A DNA stretch of 64,000 bases from Proteiniphilum saccharofermentans (GTDB lineage: Bacteria > Bacteroidota > Bacteroidia > Bacteroidales > Dysgonomonadaceae): assembly GCF_900095135.1 (NCBI RefSeq), contig NZ_LT605205.1, positions 3,782,001 to 3,846,000 on the forward strand. Reading direction: 5' to 3'. Under the pieces are notes generated by a model. It was given only the letters and a program-made list of their open reading frames with translations, did no database searches and was not told where the DNA came from. The translations under genes and the position numbers were made by a program. This document shows positions 18,577 through 27,971 of this stretch, in pieces. Each line of letters opens with the position of its first letter. Positions within the stretch are counted from its first letter, which is position 1.

Positions 18577-19998
18577 ATGCAATTTAACCCTGAAACATAC
18601 CGTATGCCGGATATCCCTATGCAGCCGTTTATCGACACGGCTGAGATATGGGATTATCTGAATAATACCCCTTCCTCACCCGAAAAAGTACGGCGGATCA
18701 TCGATAAGTCGCTGGCAAAGAATCGCCTGAACCTGAAGGAGACAGCGACCCTTATCAATGCGAACGACGAAGAATCAATAAGACTTATCAAAGAGGGAGC
18801 CAAAGCACTCAAGACAAAGATATACGGCAACCGTATCGTACTGTTTGCGCCCCTTTACGTAGGCAATAAGTGTGCTAATGACTGCATTTATTGTGGTTTC
18901 AGGGTCTCAAACAGGGAACAGGTGAGGAAAACACTTTCCAGGGATGAATTGATAAAAGAGATCGAAGCCCTGGAAGAGAGTGGACAGAAAAGGTTGATAC
19001 TGGTCTTCGGAGAGCATGCCGAATACAATCCCGGATTTATCGCGGAGACGGTGAAAACAGCCTATAGCGTAAAAAAGGGGCGCGGTGAAATCCGGCGGGT
19101 GAATATCAATGCGGCTCCGCTGGATATAGAAGGATTCCGCATGGTGAAAGAGGCGGGCATCGGCACCTATCAGGTATTTCAGGAGACTTATCACCGGGAA
19201 GCATATAAAAATTATCATCTATGGGGAAAGAAAGCCGATTATGACTACCGGCTCACTTCACTCGACCGGGCACAAGAGGCCGGTCTGGATGATGTAGGTA
19301 TCGGCGCGTTGATCGGCCTTTATGACTGGCGCTTCGAAGTGATGGGACTGGTACGCCATACCAATCATTTGGAGGCATGCTATAACGTAGGGCCGCATAC
19401 CATCTCTTTTCCCAGGATTAAAGATGCTTCGATGCTCAGGATAGGGAAGCATTATTTCGCTTCCGATGAAGAATTTACCCGTCTGGTAGCAATCCTGCGT
19501 CTGGCTGTGCCTTATACAGGCATGATCCTTACCGCCCGCGAACCGGCAACACTGCGTAATGAACTGATACAATATGGTGTGTCACAAATTGACGGCGGAA
19601 CAAAAATAGAATTGGGCAGTTATGTTTCCCAACAGAAGAATCTCGACCTGAACAGGAGCCAGTTCCATATCAACGACGACCGTTCACTCAATGAGGTCAT
19701 CGAAGAGTTGCTGCAACAGGGGATGCTCCCTTCGTTCTGCACTGCCTGCTATCGTCTCGGCAGAACCGGTGAACACTTCATGGAGTTTTCAGTCCCGGGT
19801 TTTATCAAACGGTTCTGCACACCCAATGCGATACTCACACTGGCAGAATATCTGGAAGACTATGCACCCGAAACAACCGCGCAAAAAGGATGGAAAGTGA
19901 TAGAGAAAAATATGGATGAACTGAATGAAAAAATGCAGAATGAGGTGAGGGATAAAATCGCCAGGATCAAACAGGGAGAGAGGGATCTATATCGTTAA
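18577..19998 (+). CDS. hydG: [FeFe] hydrogenase maturase HydG (radical SAM tyrosine lyase)
   Basis: 473 aa, typical for HydG. It cleaves tyrosine to make the CO and CN ligands of the H-cluster. The radical-SAM cluster motif is CANDCIYC (about residues 92-99). The C-terminal CX2CX22C motif (CTAC... RFC, about 387-413), which binds the auxiliary Fe-S cluster, separates HydG from the thiamine enzyme ThiH. ERYH-like FQETYH and LTAREP segments fit the BATS/ThiH-type barrel. It sits 2 bp before hydF in one operon, convergent with the first hydrogenase gene set. Confidence 0.95.
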   Translation: MQFNPETYRMPDIPMQPFIDTAEIWDYLNNTPSSPEKVRRIIDKSLAKNRLNLKETATLINANDEESIRLIKEGAKALKTKIYGNRIVLFAPLYVGNKCANDCIYCGFRVSNREQVRKTLSRDELIKEIEALEESGQKRLILVFGEHAEYNPGFIAETVKTAYSVKKGRGEIRRVNINAAPLDIEGFRMVKEAGIGTYQVFQETYHREAYKNYHLWGKKADYDYRLTSLDRAQEAGLDDVGIGALIGLYDWRFEVMGLVRHTNHLEACYNVGPHTISFPRIKDASMLRIGKHYFASDEEFTRLVAILRLAVPYTGMILTAREPATLRNELIQYGVSQIDGGTKIELGSYVSQQKNLDLNRSQFHINDDRSLNEVIEELLQQGMLPSFCTACYRLGRTGEHFMEFSVPGFIKRFCTPNAILTLAEYLEDYAPETTAQKGWKVIEKNMDELNEKMQNEVRDKIARIKQGERDLYR

Positions 19999-20000
19999 TT

Positions 20001-21224
20001 ATGAGCATAAACAGTTTACATATCGGTATATTCGGCCGTAGAAATACGGGCAAGAGTTCGTTAATCAACATGCTCACCGGACAAGATATCTCCATTGTGT
20101 CTAACTTCCCGGGAACGACGACCGATCCAGTAAAAAAATCGGTGGAGATCTTCAATATCGGGCCGGCCATACTGATCGATACTGCCGGAATAGATGATCT
20201 GGGAGAGATCGGAAACAAAAAAATCCGGAAATCACAGGAAGTAATCCGGAAAGTCGATTGTGCCATCCTTCTGATTGCCGGTAATCAGTTTGGCGATTAT
20301 GAGGTGCAACTGATCGAACAATTTAAAAAGAATGAGGTACCTTATCTTTTCGCCCATAACAAAAACGATATCGACAAAATCGCCGCCATCACCGTAACCG
20401 CCATTAAACAGCACTCCAATGCGGAGATCATCGATTTCAGTACTATCAATCCGGCCGATAAAGACAGGTTAATCACCGCATTAAAACGGATCATTCCTGC
20501 AACGGCTTTTCAAAGGAGTTCATTGATCGGCGACCTGGTACGCCCAAAAGATGTGGTACTACTCGTCACACCCATCGATAGCGAAGCACCGGAAGGGCGA
20601 ATGATCCTACCACAAAATCAAACAATCCGTGATGCACTCGACAACCAGTGTGTGACAGTAGTAGTAAGGGAGAGCGAGATCCCCGACTTTCTACAATTAG
20701 GCATCAAGCCTGCATTGGCAATTACCGACAGTTCGGTGTTCGGGATTGTGGCTGAAGCACTCCCGGAAGAAATCCCTCTAACCAGTTTCAGCATTCTCTT
20801 CGCCCGTATGAAAGGTAATTTCACGGCATTTTTGGAAGGTACGCCACATATCTCCCGGCTCAAAGACGGCGACCATATCCTTTTACTGGAAAGTTGTACA
20901 CATCAGACCAGTTGTGACGATATAGGCAGGGTGAAAATCCCGAAGTTGCTACAGCAATTCACCGGAAAACGACTCCATTTCACGGTCGTTTCGGGGCTCT
21001 CAGAACTTCCCTCGAATATACGGAATTTTTCCCTCGTCATCCAATGCGGCGGCTGCATGATCACCCGCAAGCAGTTGCTCAACCGGCTTCACCCCTTTAT
21101 TCAACAGGGTGTACCGGTAACCAATTACGGGATGGTGCTGGCATATATCCATGGGATTTTCAGGAGGGCGACCAAGATGCTCGAAAAGGAACCAGTGAAC
21201 CTGCCCCTGTTTCCCGACAACTGA
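20001..21224 (+). CDS. hydF: [FeFe] hydrogenase maturation GTPase HydF
   Basis: 407 aa. HydF is the scaffold that receives the HydE/HydG products and delivers the 2Fe subcluster to HydA. GTPase motifs: GRRNTGKSS (G1, about 10-18), FPGTTTDP (G2), DTAGIDD (G3), NKND (G4). The C-terminal cluster-binding region has CTH (about 299-301) and CGGC (about 350-353). The residue before CGGC is Gln, where the canonical motif CxHx(46-53)HCxxC has His. HydE, which completes the maturation set, is not in the window. Confidence 0.94.
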   Translation: MSINSLHIGIFGRRNTGKSSLINMLTGQDISIVSNFPGTTTDPVKKSVEIFNIGPAILIDTAGIDDLGEIGNKKIRKSQEVIRKVDCAILLIAGNQFGDYEVQLIEQFKKNEVPYLFAHNKNDIDKIAAITVTAIKQHSNAEIIDFSTINPADKDRLITALKRIIPATAFQRSSLIGDLVRPKDVVLLVTPIDSEAPEGRMILPQNQTIRDALDNQCVTVVVRESEIPDFLQLGIKPALAITDSSVFGIVAEALPEEIPLTSFSILFARMKGNFTAFLEGTPHISRLKDGDHILLLESCTHQTSCDDIGRVKIPKLLQQFTGKRLHFTVVSGLSELPSNIRNFSLVIQCGGCMITRKQLLNRLHPFIQQGVPVTNYGMVLAYIHGIFRRATKMLEKEPVNLPLFPDN

Positions 21225-21296
21225 AACAGCACATAAAAAAGACAATGCTCAGGATAGTCATTTCTTTTACAAAAGACCTTATCAAGAGAAACCATA

Positions 21297-21848
21297 TTAC
21301 TTTTTATACTCCGCAATGATCGCCTTCACTCCATCGGGTGACACCCGTCCGTACACTTTCTCACCTACCAACACTACCGGCGCCAGGCCGCAAGCACCCA
21401 CACAACGGAGGCAATTGATGGAGAATTTCCCATCAGAGGTAGTCTCTCCTACCTCCACTCCCAGTTCTTTCCTGAACTCCTCCAGCACCCTCTCGGCTCC
21501 ACGGACATAACAGGCTGTACCGGTACAGACAGAGACAGGATGCTCTCCTTTGGGGATCATCGAGAAAAAAGTGTAGAAAGTAACTACACCATATACCTGT
21601 GCAACAGGCAGGTGCAGATTGTGAGCCACCACATCCTGCACTTCTGCAGGTATGTAACCGAACGTATGTTGTATTTCGTGCAATACATTAATCAATTCTC
21701 CGGAATCATTGTTGAAAGCATCGCAAATCTCATTGATCTTCCCGATCTTCTCCTTCGGAAGATTCACTCTCACCTCTACACCGTCGGAGCCAGTCACCTT
21801 CTCCATATACTCAAACACCGCAGGCGCTATATTTATTTTCTGATTCAT
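21297..21848 (-). CDS. hydC: bifurcating [FeFe] hydrogenase subunit HydC (NuoE-like), complex 1
   Basis: 183 aa from the ATG at 21848; the open frame reaches to a TTG at 21872, but that extension is not conserved-looking. Thioredoxin-like [2Fe-2S] subunit of the NuoE/HndA family, with cluster Cys in VCTGTACYVRGA (about 100) and NCLRCVGACGLAP (about 140-150). It carries electrons within the HydABC complex. It is the last gene of the hyd cluster, after hydA across a 100-bp spacer filled with degenerate repeats. It converges on hydF without an obvious terminator. Confidence 0.9.
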   Translation of the reverse strand: MNQKINIAPAVFEYMEKVTGSDGVEVRVNLPKEKIGKINEICDAFNNDSGELINVLHEIQHTFGYIPAEVQDVVAHNLHLPVAQVYGVVTFYTFFSMIPKGEHPVSVCTGTACYVRGAERVLEEFRKELGVEVGETTSDGKFSINCLRCVGACGLAPVVLVGEKVYGRVSPDGVKAIIAEYKK

Positions 21849-21950
21849 AACTATTTCAGATTTAAAATTCAAGATTCAAAATTTGGAATCTTGTCAACTT
21901 TCCATTGTCAATTGTCCATTTTCAATTCTCATCCCACCTTTCCACTTTCT

Positions 21951-23723
21951 TTAACCATGTAAATGGATAGTAACCTCGTTACTCTTCGGGAAATACTCGG
22001 TATGGAGCAGTTGGTGCGCTTTATGGCTGCCGGGCTTACCCAGATACTCTTCATAAAGCCTGATGATGGATGGGTTTTCATGTGATTTCCGGATCACTTT
22101 ACGCTTATCTTCAGTGTAGATGGCCGCAATCCGTTTACTAAGTATCTCACTGTTACCATGATGATAAGGCTGTCCCCCGCCACCAATACATCCTCCCGGG
22201 CAGGCCATGATTTCAATCGCATGGTACTGCGACTTGCCGGCCTTTACATCATTCAGCAGCTTACGGGCATTCCCCAGACCATGCGCTATACCTATATTAA
22301 GTTGCAATCCGTCGAAATCGACTGTCGCGGAACGGATACCTTCCATGCCCCGCAGCGCATGAAAATCGACTTTTTCCAATGTCTTGCCGGTATAGAGCTC
22401 GTATGCCGTACGGCAAGCCGCCTCAATCACTCCTCCGGTATTACCGAAGATCACACCTGCACCGGATGATTCTCCCAGCGGGTCGTCAAAATTCCCATCG
22501 GGAAGATTAAGGAAATCTATATTGGCCTGCTTGATAAACGCAGCCAGTTCACGGGTAGAGATGGAATAATCTACGTCGGGGTTACCGTCTGCCTTGAACT
22601 CATCGCGCTGGCACTCATATTTCTTTGCCAGACAAGGCATAATGGAGACCACGATCATATCTTTCCGGTTCACTCCTATCTTTTCGGCAAAATAAGACTT
22701 GGCGATGGCACCGAACATCTGTTGCGGCGATTTTGCCGTAGAGGGTACATCCAGCAGATCGGGGAAATTATGTTCAAAGAAGTTCACCCATCCCGGACAG
22801 CATGATGTGAGGATCGGCAGCCGCACTTCCGTATCTCCTGCCAGATACTGCTGAAGGCGTTGCAGCAACTCTGTCCCCTCCTCCATGATGGTCAGGTCGG
22901 CACTGAAGTCGGTATCGAATATGTAATCGAATCCCAGTTCACGAAGGGCAGAGACCATTTTTCCGGTGACCAGCGTACCGGGTGGCAGGCCGAATTCCTC
23001 TCCCAAGGCAGCGCGTACGGCAGGAGCCGTCTGCACCACTACTGTTTTAGTGGGATCACTCAAAGCACGGATGATATCGTTGGTATGATCCACCTCGGTC
23101 AGTGCGCCGGTCGGACAAACCGACACACACTGTCCGCAATAGGTACAGGGTGAGTCTTCGAGGTTCATCTCGAAAGCAGGTGCCACCACTGACATGAACC
23201 CACGGTTCACGGCTGAGAGCGCACCTACAGTCTGCACTTCATTGCACATCATCTCGCACCTGCGGCACATGATACATTTGTCCACATCGCGGATGATGGA
23301 AGGAGAAGTATCTTTCCGGTACCGGGATTGCTCACCTTCATACGGCTGGCTTCTGATACCGAACTGTATGGCTAGACTTTGCAGTTCGCATTGTCCCGAT
23401 TTGGCGCAGACCAGGCAATCGAAAGGATGGTCGGAGATGATCAGTTTGAGCACTGTCGTCCTCGCATTCAACACCCTTATATTGTGGGTATGGATCACCA
23501 TTCCGTTTTGTGCTTCAGTCATACATGAAGGCGCCAGATTACGGCGTCCTTCCACCTCCACCACACAAATGCGGCATCCGCCCGGTTTATTCTCGATACC
23601 CATGTCGCACAGTTCAAAGTGACATAGCGTAGGTATTTCTACACCCGCTTCCCGGGCTGCTTTCAGGATGGTAGTACCCTCTTCTACCTGTACCTTTTTA
23701 TTATCTATTGTCAGTTCAATCAT
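21951..23723 (-). CDS. hydA: [FeFe] hydrogenase catalytic subunit HydA, complex 1
   Basis: 590 aa from the ATG at 23723 (an upstream TTG at 23744 is unlikely). It reduces protons to H2 in the cytoplasm. Order: N-terminal [2Fe-2S] ferredoxin domain (about 1-75), Cys/His [4Fe-4S] segment (HPFDCLVCAKSGQCEL, about 90-105), two [4Fe-4S] motifs (CIMCRRCEMMC; CTYCGQCVSVCP, about 140-205), then the H-cluster domain with all three signatures: TSCCPGW, MPCLAKKYE, and MACPGGCIGGGGQP. A small-subunit-like tail (KVIRKSHENPSIIRLY) closes it. This is the M3-type layout of trimeric, NAD-linked bifurcating enzymes. Confidence 0.96.
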   Translation of the reverse strand: MIELTIDNKKVQVEEGTTILKAAREAGVEIPTLCHFELCDMGIENKPGGCRICVVEVEGRRNLAPSCMTEAQNGMVIHTHNIRVLNARTTVLKLIISDHPFDCLVCAKSGQCELQSLAIQFGIRSQPYEGEQSRYRKDTSPSIIRDVDKCIMCRRCEMMCNEVQTVGALSAVNRGFMSVVAPAFEMNLEDSPCTYCGQCVSVCPTGALTEVDHTNDIIRALSDPTKTVVVQTAPAVRAALGEEFGLPPGTLVTGKMVSALRELGFDYIFDTDFSADLTIMEEGTELLQRLQQYLAGDTEVRLPILTSCCPGWVNFFEHNFPDLLDVPSTAKSPQQMFGAIAKSYFAEKIGVNRKDMIVVSIMPCLAKKYECQRDEFKADGNPDVDYSISTRELAAFIKQANIDFLNLPDGNFDDPLGESSGAGVIFGNTGGVIEAACRTAYELYTGKTLEKVDFHALRGMEGIRSATVDFDGLQLNIGIAHGLGNARKLLNDVKAGKSQYHAIEIMACPGGCIGGGGQPYHHGNSEILSKRIAAIYTEDKRKVIRKSHENPSIIRLYEEYLGKPGSHKAHQLLHTEYFPKSNEVTIHLHG

Positions 23724-23845
23724 AATTTCAAATTCAAGATTCAAGATTTAGCTTTGCTGATTTTTAATTTATAATTATACGATTTCATGATTTGACTACG
23801 TCGATTTGCAATTCACAATTTCATGATTTATGCCCTACTGATTCA

Positions 23846-23887
23846 TTAGTCATTGGTAATTAGTCATTGGTAATTAGTCATTGGTAA
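23846..23887. repeat. three perfect tandem copies of a 14-bp unit
   Basis: TTAGTCATTGGTAA repeated three times without a break, followed by a decayed fourth copy that contains the hydB stop codon. It lies in the hydB-hydA spacer, next to other low-complexity intergenic repeats of the TTCAAGATTCAAAATTC kind. Confidence 0.9.
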
Positions 23888-25720
23888 TTAGTAATTACTA
23901 ATTTCAACACTCGCTCTCGGGTAATCATTCATCAGGCTGATGGCATCAAACTGGCATTTCTCCATACAGGCGCCGCATTTGATACATATCTCCTGATTGA
24001 TAACATGGACCTCTTTCTTTTCACCGCTGATGGCATGTGTGGGGCACACCCTCTTACAGGCCATACATCCGATACAATCCTTCTCCGATATCACATAATA
24101 GAGCAAGTCTCTACATTGACCTGAACGGCATTTCTTATCATGCACATGCTCCAGGTACTCATCCATAAAATTATCGAGAGTGGAGAGTACCGGATTGGGG
24201 GATGTTTGCCCCAGCCCGCATAATGAAGTATCTTTGATGACACTACCCAAATTTCTGAGTTTCTCGATATCTTCCTGCATCCCTTTCCCATCGGTGATTC
24301 TACCGAGGGTTTCATGCAACCGCTTATTACCGATGCGGCAAGGAGCGCATTTTCCGCAGGATTCCTCCACAATAAATCCAAGGTAGAACTTTGCCACCGA
24401 TACCATACAATCATCCTCATCCAACACGATCATCCCCCCCGACCCCATCATGGAGCCGGCTGCAGTCAGGCTTTCGTAGTCAATAGGCGTGTCGAGATGC
24501 TTTTCGGTAAGACAGCCTCCCGACGGCCCTCCGGTCTGCACCGCTTTGAATTTCTTCCCATTCTTGATACCTCCTCCGATCTCATAAATGATCTCCCGGA
24601 GTGTAATACCCATAGGTACCTCTATCAACCCCACATTATTGATCTTACCCGCCAGGGCAAATACTTTTGTTCCTTTCGACCGCTCCGTGCCGATAGAGGA
24701 AAACCATTCAGCTCCTTTAAGTATAATCACCGGTATATTGGCCAGTGTCTCCACATTGTTCACATTGGTCGGTTTCCCCATGTATCCGCTCTGCGCAGGG
24801 AAGGGTGGCTTGTTGGACGGTTCGCCCCGTTTCCCTTCCATGGAATGGATAAGTGCTGTTTCTTCACCGCAGACAAACGCACCGGCACCATATCTCAATT
24901 GGATATCGAAACTAAAACCGGTACCAAAGATCTGATCTCCCAGCAATCCATATTCACGCGCCTGAGCGATGGCAATTTTCAACCGCTTAATGGCCAATGG
25001 GTATTCCGCCCGGATATAGACCACCCCTTTTGTAGCACCAATGCAATAACCACAGATAGCCATCGCCTCAAGGATAGAGTGCGGGTCACCTTCCAGGATG
25101 GAACGATCCATAAATGCTCCGGGATCCCCTTCATCGGCATTGCAGACCACATACTTCTGACTGGCGTCATTCCGGGCAGCGATCTCCCATTTCAATCCGG
25201 TTGGGAAACCGGCTCCGCCGCGGCCGCGTAGTCCCGATCGTTTGACCAGATCGATAGTTTGCCGAGGAGTATATTCAGTGAGCACTTTCCCCAACGCCTG
25301 ATAAGCATCTCGCGCGATCGACTCATCGATATTCTCCGGATCGACGGTACCACAATTACGAAGTGCTATGCGTAATTGCTTTTTATAGAACCCCATATGT
25401 TTCGAATCAGGGACATGCTCTTCCGTCTCGGGATCGGTATAAAGCAGCCGGTATACCCGCCGCCCCTTGATAATATGCTCGTCGATGATCTCTTTGGCGT
25501 CAACCGGTTTGACCTGCGTGTAAAAAGTGTTATCAGGCAGTATCTTCAGGATAGGGCCTTTTTCACAAAAGCCGAAACATCCGGTGCGAATGATCTGCAC
25601 CTCCTTCTCCATCCCTTTTCTTTCCACTTCGTCACAAAGCATCTCATATACCAGATTGCTTTCGGATGAATGGCAACCGGTACCTCCACAAACAAGCAAG
25701 TGCATTTTGTATTGGCTCAT
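23888..25720 (-). CDS. hydB: bifurcating [FeFe] hydrogenase subunit HydB (NuoF-like), complex 1
   Basis: 610 aa from the ATG at 25720 (MSQYKMHLLVC). The frame is open up to 25954, but that stretch overlaps the gene upstream and is not part of the family. Order: thioredoxin-like [2Fe-2S] domain (about 1-105: VCGGTGCHSSES, GCFGFC), NuoF core binding FMN and NADH (about 130-480: GRGGAGFPTGLKWE, NADEGDPGAFMDRS, GAGAFVCGEETAL), the [4Fe-4S] motif ESCGKCAPCRIG (about 475), and two C-terminal ferredoxin motifs (CIGCMACKRVCP, CIKCGACMEKC). It is the flavin site where NADH and ferredoxin electrons meet. Confidence 0.95.
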   Translation of the reverse strand: MSQYKMHLLVCGGTGCHSSESNLVYEMLCDEVERKGMEKEVQIIRTGCFGFCEKGPILKILPDNTFYTQVKPVDAKEIIDEHIIKGRRVYRLLYTDPETEEHVPDSKHMGFYKKQLRIALRNCGTVDPENIDESIARDAYQALGKVLTEYTPRQTIDLVKRSGLRGRGGAGFPTGLKWEIAARNDASQKYVVCNADEGDPGAFMDRSILEGDPHSILEAMAICGYCIGATKGVVYIRAEYPLAIKRLKIAIAQAREYGLLGDQIFGTGFSFDIQLRYGAGAFVCGEETALIHSMEGKRGEPSNKPPFPAQSGYMGKPTNVNNVETLANIPVIILKGAEWFSSIGTERSKGTKVFALAGKINNVGLIEVPMGITLREIIYEIGGGIKNGKKFKAVQTGGPSGGCLTEKHLDTPIDYESLTAAGSMMGSGGMIVLDEDDCMVSVAKFYLGFIVEESCGKCAPCRIGNKRLHETLGRITDGKGMQEDIEKLRNLGSVIKDTSLCGLGQTSPNPVLSTLDNFMDEYLEHVHDKKCRSGQCRDLLYYVISEKDCIGCMACKRVCPTHAISGEKKEVHVINQEICIKCGACMEKCQFDAISLMNDYPRASVEISNY

Positions 25721-25730
25721 AAGCATCGAT

Positions 25731-26120
25731 TTAAATGGTATTATAATTTTGCGGGATGATGCCATCCACCAATTCCCCTTCTTTGATATAACGCTCGATA
25801 ATCTCGTCGGCTTTTTCTCTATCCACATAACCGAATACCATAGGCTCCTTACCCGGCAAGGTAATCTCCACGGTAGGTTCTGCGAAGCAGTACCCCATAC
25901 ATCCTGTCTGTGTGACAACCGCATCGATCCTTCTTTTATCGAGCTCCTCCACAAAGAACTCCATCACCTCTTTGGCACCGGAAGCAATACCGCAGGTGGC
26001 CATTGCCACTTTCACCTGAACCAGCGATTCGGGATCCTCCGCCCTATCCCTCAGACTCATGCGGGACATTACTTCTTCCTGTCTCTTTTTCAAGTCGGCA
26101 AGTGTTTTGATTTCTGTCAT
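25731..26120 (-). CDS. [2Fe-2S] thioredoxin-like hydrogenase subunit (HndB/NuoE C-terminal type)
   Basis: 129 aa from the ATG at 26120 (MTEIKTLADLKK); a TTG at 26165 is a less likely start. Single thioredoxin-like [2Fe-2S] ferredoxin domain with Cys in VAMATCGIASGAKEV and VTQTGCMGYCFAEP (about 38-80). Genes like this lie between the GHKL ATPase and NuoF-like genes in clostridial hydrogenase clusters. It ends 10 bp before hydB and probably forms a fourth small subunit of complex 1. Confidence 0.85.
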   Translation of the reverse strand: MTEIKTLADLKKRQEEVMSRMSLRDRAEDPESLVQVKVAMATCGIASGAKEVMEFFVEELDKRRIDAVVTQTGCMGYCFAEPTVEITLPGKEPMVFGYVDREKADEIIERYIKEGELVDGIIPQNYNTI

Positions 26121-26315
26121 ATTATTTAAAGTTAATTGTTTATACTTTCTTCGTTCAAGATTCAAAATTCAAGATTTCAGACCTGACTACGTCGATTTAC
26201 AATTCAGATCCCAGGTTCAAGGTTCCACATCACCCTCTCTCCCAATTTCCCCAGTCTCCCAGTCTCAGTATCTTACCTAACCACATCATCTTTATTCTTT
26301 GCTCTTTATTCTTAC

Positions 26316-26882
26316 TTATAAGCATAAAAAGTTGTGCGACGACCGTTTTTTATAAATTTCTCTCAAATTCTCCCGGATATATTCCCTTACCGCACCCAGC
26401 ATCCGGGGATGTTGTAATTCAATTCCCTGTTTCTTCAACTCATCGGAATCCAGTATAAATTCTGTTTCATCAATTCGACAGGTAAACCGGAAGCAGACAT
26501 GGGGATTTGCTCTCAATAAAAGAGCAAGATATCCTCCCATATCGCCCAACGGCAGACAGTCGGGATGATCGGTATGGTAGATCGCTTCCATCTCACTGCC
26601 TCGGCCTTTTTCCGAAAACACTTTCAGTCTTCCGTCTGTCTGTTCACAGGTCATTTTCAAAAAGGGAACTCCCAAACCGACTTTTCGGGTGGTACGGGTG
26701 GTAAAGAAAGGATCGTCCAGTTTCTTCACCGTCTCCGCATCCATACCGGCACCATCATCTTTTATGCGGAACAGCAACGTGTGATCGCGACTATTCACCA
26801 TCAGGTCGATCTCGATTCTCTGCGCACCGGCACGCAGGGAATTCTGTACGATATCCATCATATGCATCGCCAGATCAATCAT
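26316..26882 (-). CDS. GHKL-type ATP-binding protein, histidine-kinase-like ATPase domain
   Basis: 188 aa from the ATG at 26882, which overlaps the end of the PHP gene by 8 bp (translational coupling). N box ALHMMDIVQNSLRAGA-like (about 5-18: AMHMMDIVQNSLRAGA), G1 box IKDDGAGMD (about 38-46), a G2-type VGLGVPFLK (about 65-73). It is the ATP-binding domain only, with no dimerisation or receiver domain, like stand-alone sensor-ATPases found beside [FeFe] hydrogenase genes in Clostridia. It may phosphorylate a partner or act as a switch; target unknown. Confidence 0.82.
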   Translation of the reverse strand: MIDLAMHMMDIVQNSLRAGAQRIEIDLMVNSRDHTLLFRIKDDGAGMDAETVKKLDDPFFTTRTTRKVGLGVPFLKMTCEQTDGRLKVFSEKGRGSEMEAIYHTDHPDCLPLGDMGGYLALLLRANPHVCFRFTCRIDETEFILDSDELKKQGIELQHPRMLGAVREYIRENLREIYKKRSSHNFLCL

Positions 26883-27591
26883 AACGTAAATAAAAAAATG
26901 CATCTGTAAAACTCTCCCAAGTCGGCTCCTTCATATCAAACCATGTATAGGCACAGGCAATATCCTCCGGATAATGGGCATCTGAACTTTGCAGAAAACG
27001 CTTTCCCACCAGTTCGGGATGACTCCTGAGAAATGCGCCCGGGGTTGTCGCCTTCGAAATCTCCAGCGCTTCATATTTCAGGTCAAAAGGAACAAAGCCG
27101 AGTTGACTGATCAGGCTGTTCTTCGGCCGGTCGATATGTGCCGGCACAAAAACACCACCCAACCGGTGCACCTGTTCCGCCACATCCTCTATACCATCCT
27201 CTATACTCATAAACAACGATCGCTCTTCTTCATAGACGATCCGGTCGTTTTCATCCACTGCGACCTGATATCCAAAGCGAACCGGATCGTTTTTCATATT
27301 TGTCATCCGTTCATCCAGATAAGACTGAAACGCTTCCACCGCCCGCAGATGGGGAAAATAACAGAGTGTATGCACCTCTTCCCGTGTATTCACCTCACAT
27401 CCGGGAATAACATATAGCCCTGCCTTTTCACCCAATTCCATACATGCCCGCACATTCCTTGTGCTGTTATGATCGGTAATGCCGATTATCTGCAACCCTT
27501 TCTCCTTCGCAATACGGATAATATTACGAGGACTCATATCCAGATCCCCGCAGGGAGAAAGACAGGTATGTATATGTAAATCGGCGTTCAT
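26875..27591 (-). CDS. PHP-domain phosphoesterase
   Basis: 238 aa. PHP metal-binding motifs: DLHIHTCLSPCG (motif 1, about 4-15), GITDHNS (motif 2, about 37-43), PGCEVNTRE (motif 3, about 63-71), VPAHIDRP (about 155) and SSDAHYPEDI (motif 4, about 205). Family members hydrolyse phosphate esters with a trinuclear metal site. In this cluster it is placed to remove phosphate from a signalling protein or metabolite. It is coupled to the downstream ATPase gene and follows the DRTGG gene by 41 bp. Confidence 0.88.
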   Translation of the reverse strand: MNADLHIHTCLSPCGDLDMSPRNIIRIAKEKGLQIIGITDHNSTRNVRACMELGEKAGLYVIPGCEVNTREEVHTLCYFPHLRAVEAFQSYLDERMTNMKNDPVRFGYQVAVDENDRIVYEEERSLFMSIEDGIEDVAEQVHRLGGVFVPAHIDRPKNSLISQLGFVPFDLKYEALEISKATTPGAFLRSHPELVGKRFLQSSDAHYPEDIACAYTWFDMKEPTWESFTDAFFYLRYD

Positions 27592-27632
27592 ATTTGCTTA
27601 CTCCGTGTTAGTAATGAACAAAAACCGAACAA

Positions 27633-27971
27633 CTACTGAATAACCCGAAACAGTTCTCCCGCCGTTTCGAAGGCAGGCTTCTTCGATGCAAGGATGACCA
27701 CCTCTTCCAATTCGGCCTGCTCCAGCACATCCAGATCCACTTTCCGTTCGTTCACCACGATGATGGCACTCAACTCCTTCAACGAAGCAACCGCTACGAT
27801 ATTTTTGTGCACCTGTGAGGTAATCCAGAGCATACCGGACTGCGCCTTGCCCATCACATCACTTAGCAAATCGGAGACATAAGCGCCGTCCACAACCCTG
27901 TCGAGCCATATTTCACCGGACAGGCACTCATAATTCAATTTTTCTTTCAGGTTATTTAGGCTTATTTTCAT
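27633..27971 (-). CDS. DRTGG-domain protein (first copy by coordinate)
   Basis: 112 aa, a single DRTGG domain of the kind found in HPr kinase N-termini and in phosphotransacetylase. Seen: YVSDLLSDVMGKAQSGMLWIT (about 31-51, ligand-pocket-like) and ELEEVVILASKKPAFETAGELF (about 87-108). It lacks any catalytic domain and probably binds a small ligand such as a nucleotide. A homologue at 29944-30288 lies in the same cluster; the order is DRTGG, RsbW, HydS-like, DRTGG, PHP, ATPase. Confidence 0.82.
   Translation of the reverse strand: MKISLNNLKEKLNYECLSGEIWLDRVVDGAYVSDLLSDVMGKAQSGMLWITSQVHKNIVAVASLKELSAIIVVNERKVDLDVLEQAELEEVVILASKKPAFETAGELFRVIQ

Noticed and set aside
18577-19998. ThiH (thiamine tyrosine lyase) instead of HydG
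   Set aside because: The CX2CX22C C-terminal motif and the adjacent hydF identify HydG.
23846-23887. CRISPR-like array
   Set aside because: Only three contiguous 14-bp copies without spacers; a simple tandem repeat.
25721-25954. N-terminal extension of hydB1 to 25954
   Set aside because: It overlaps the [2Fe-2S] gene 25731-26120 in another frame, its residues are unlike the family, and MSQYKMHLLVC at 25720 is a typical start.
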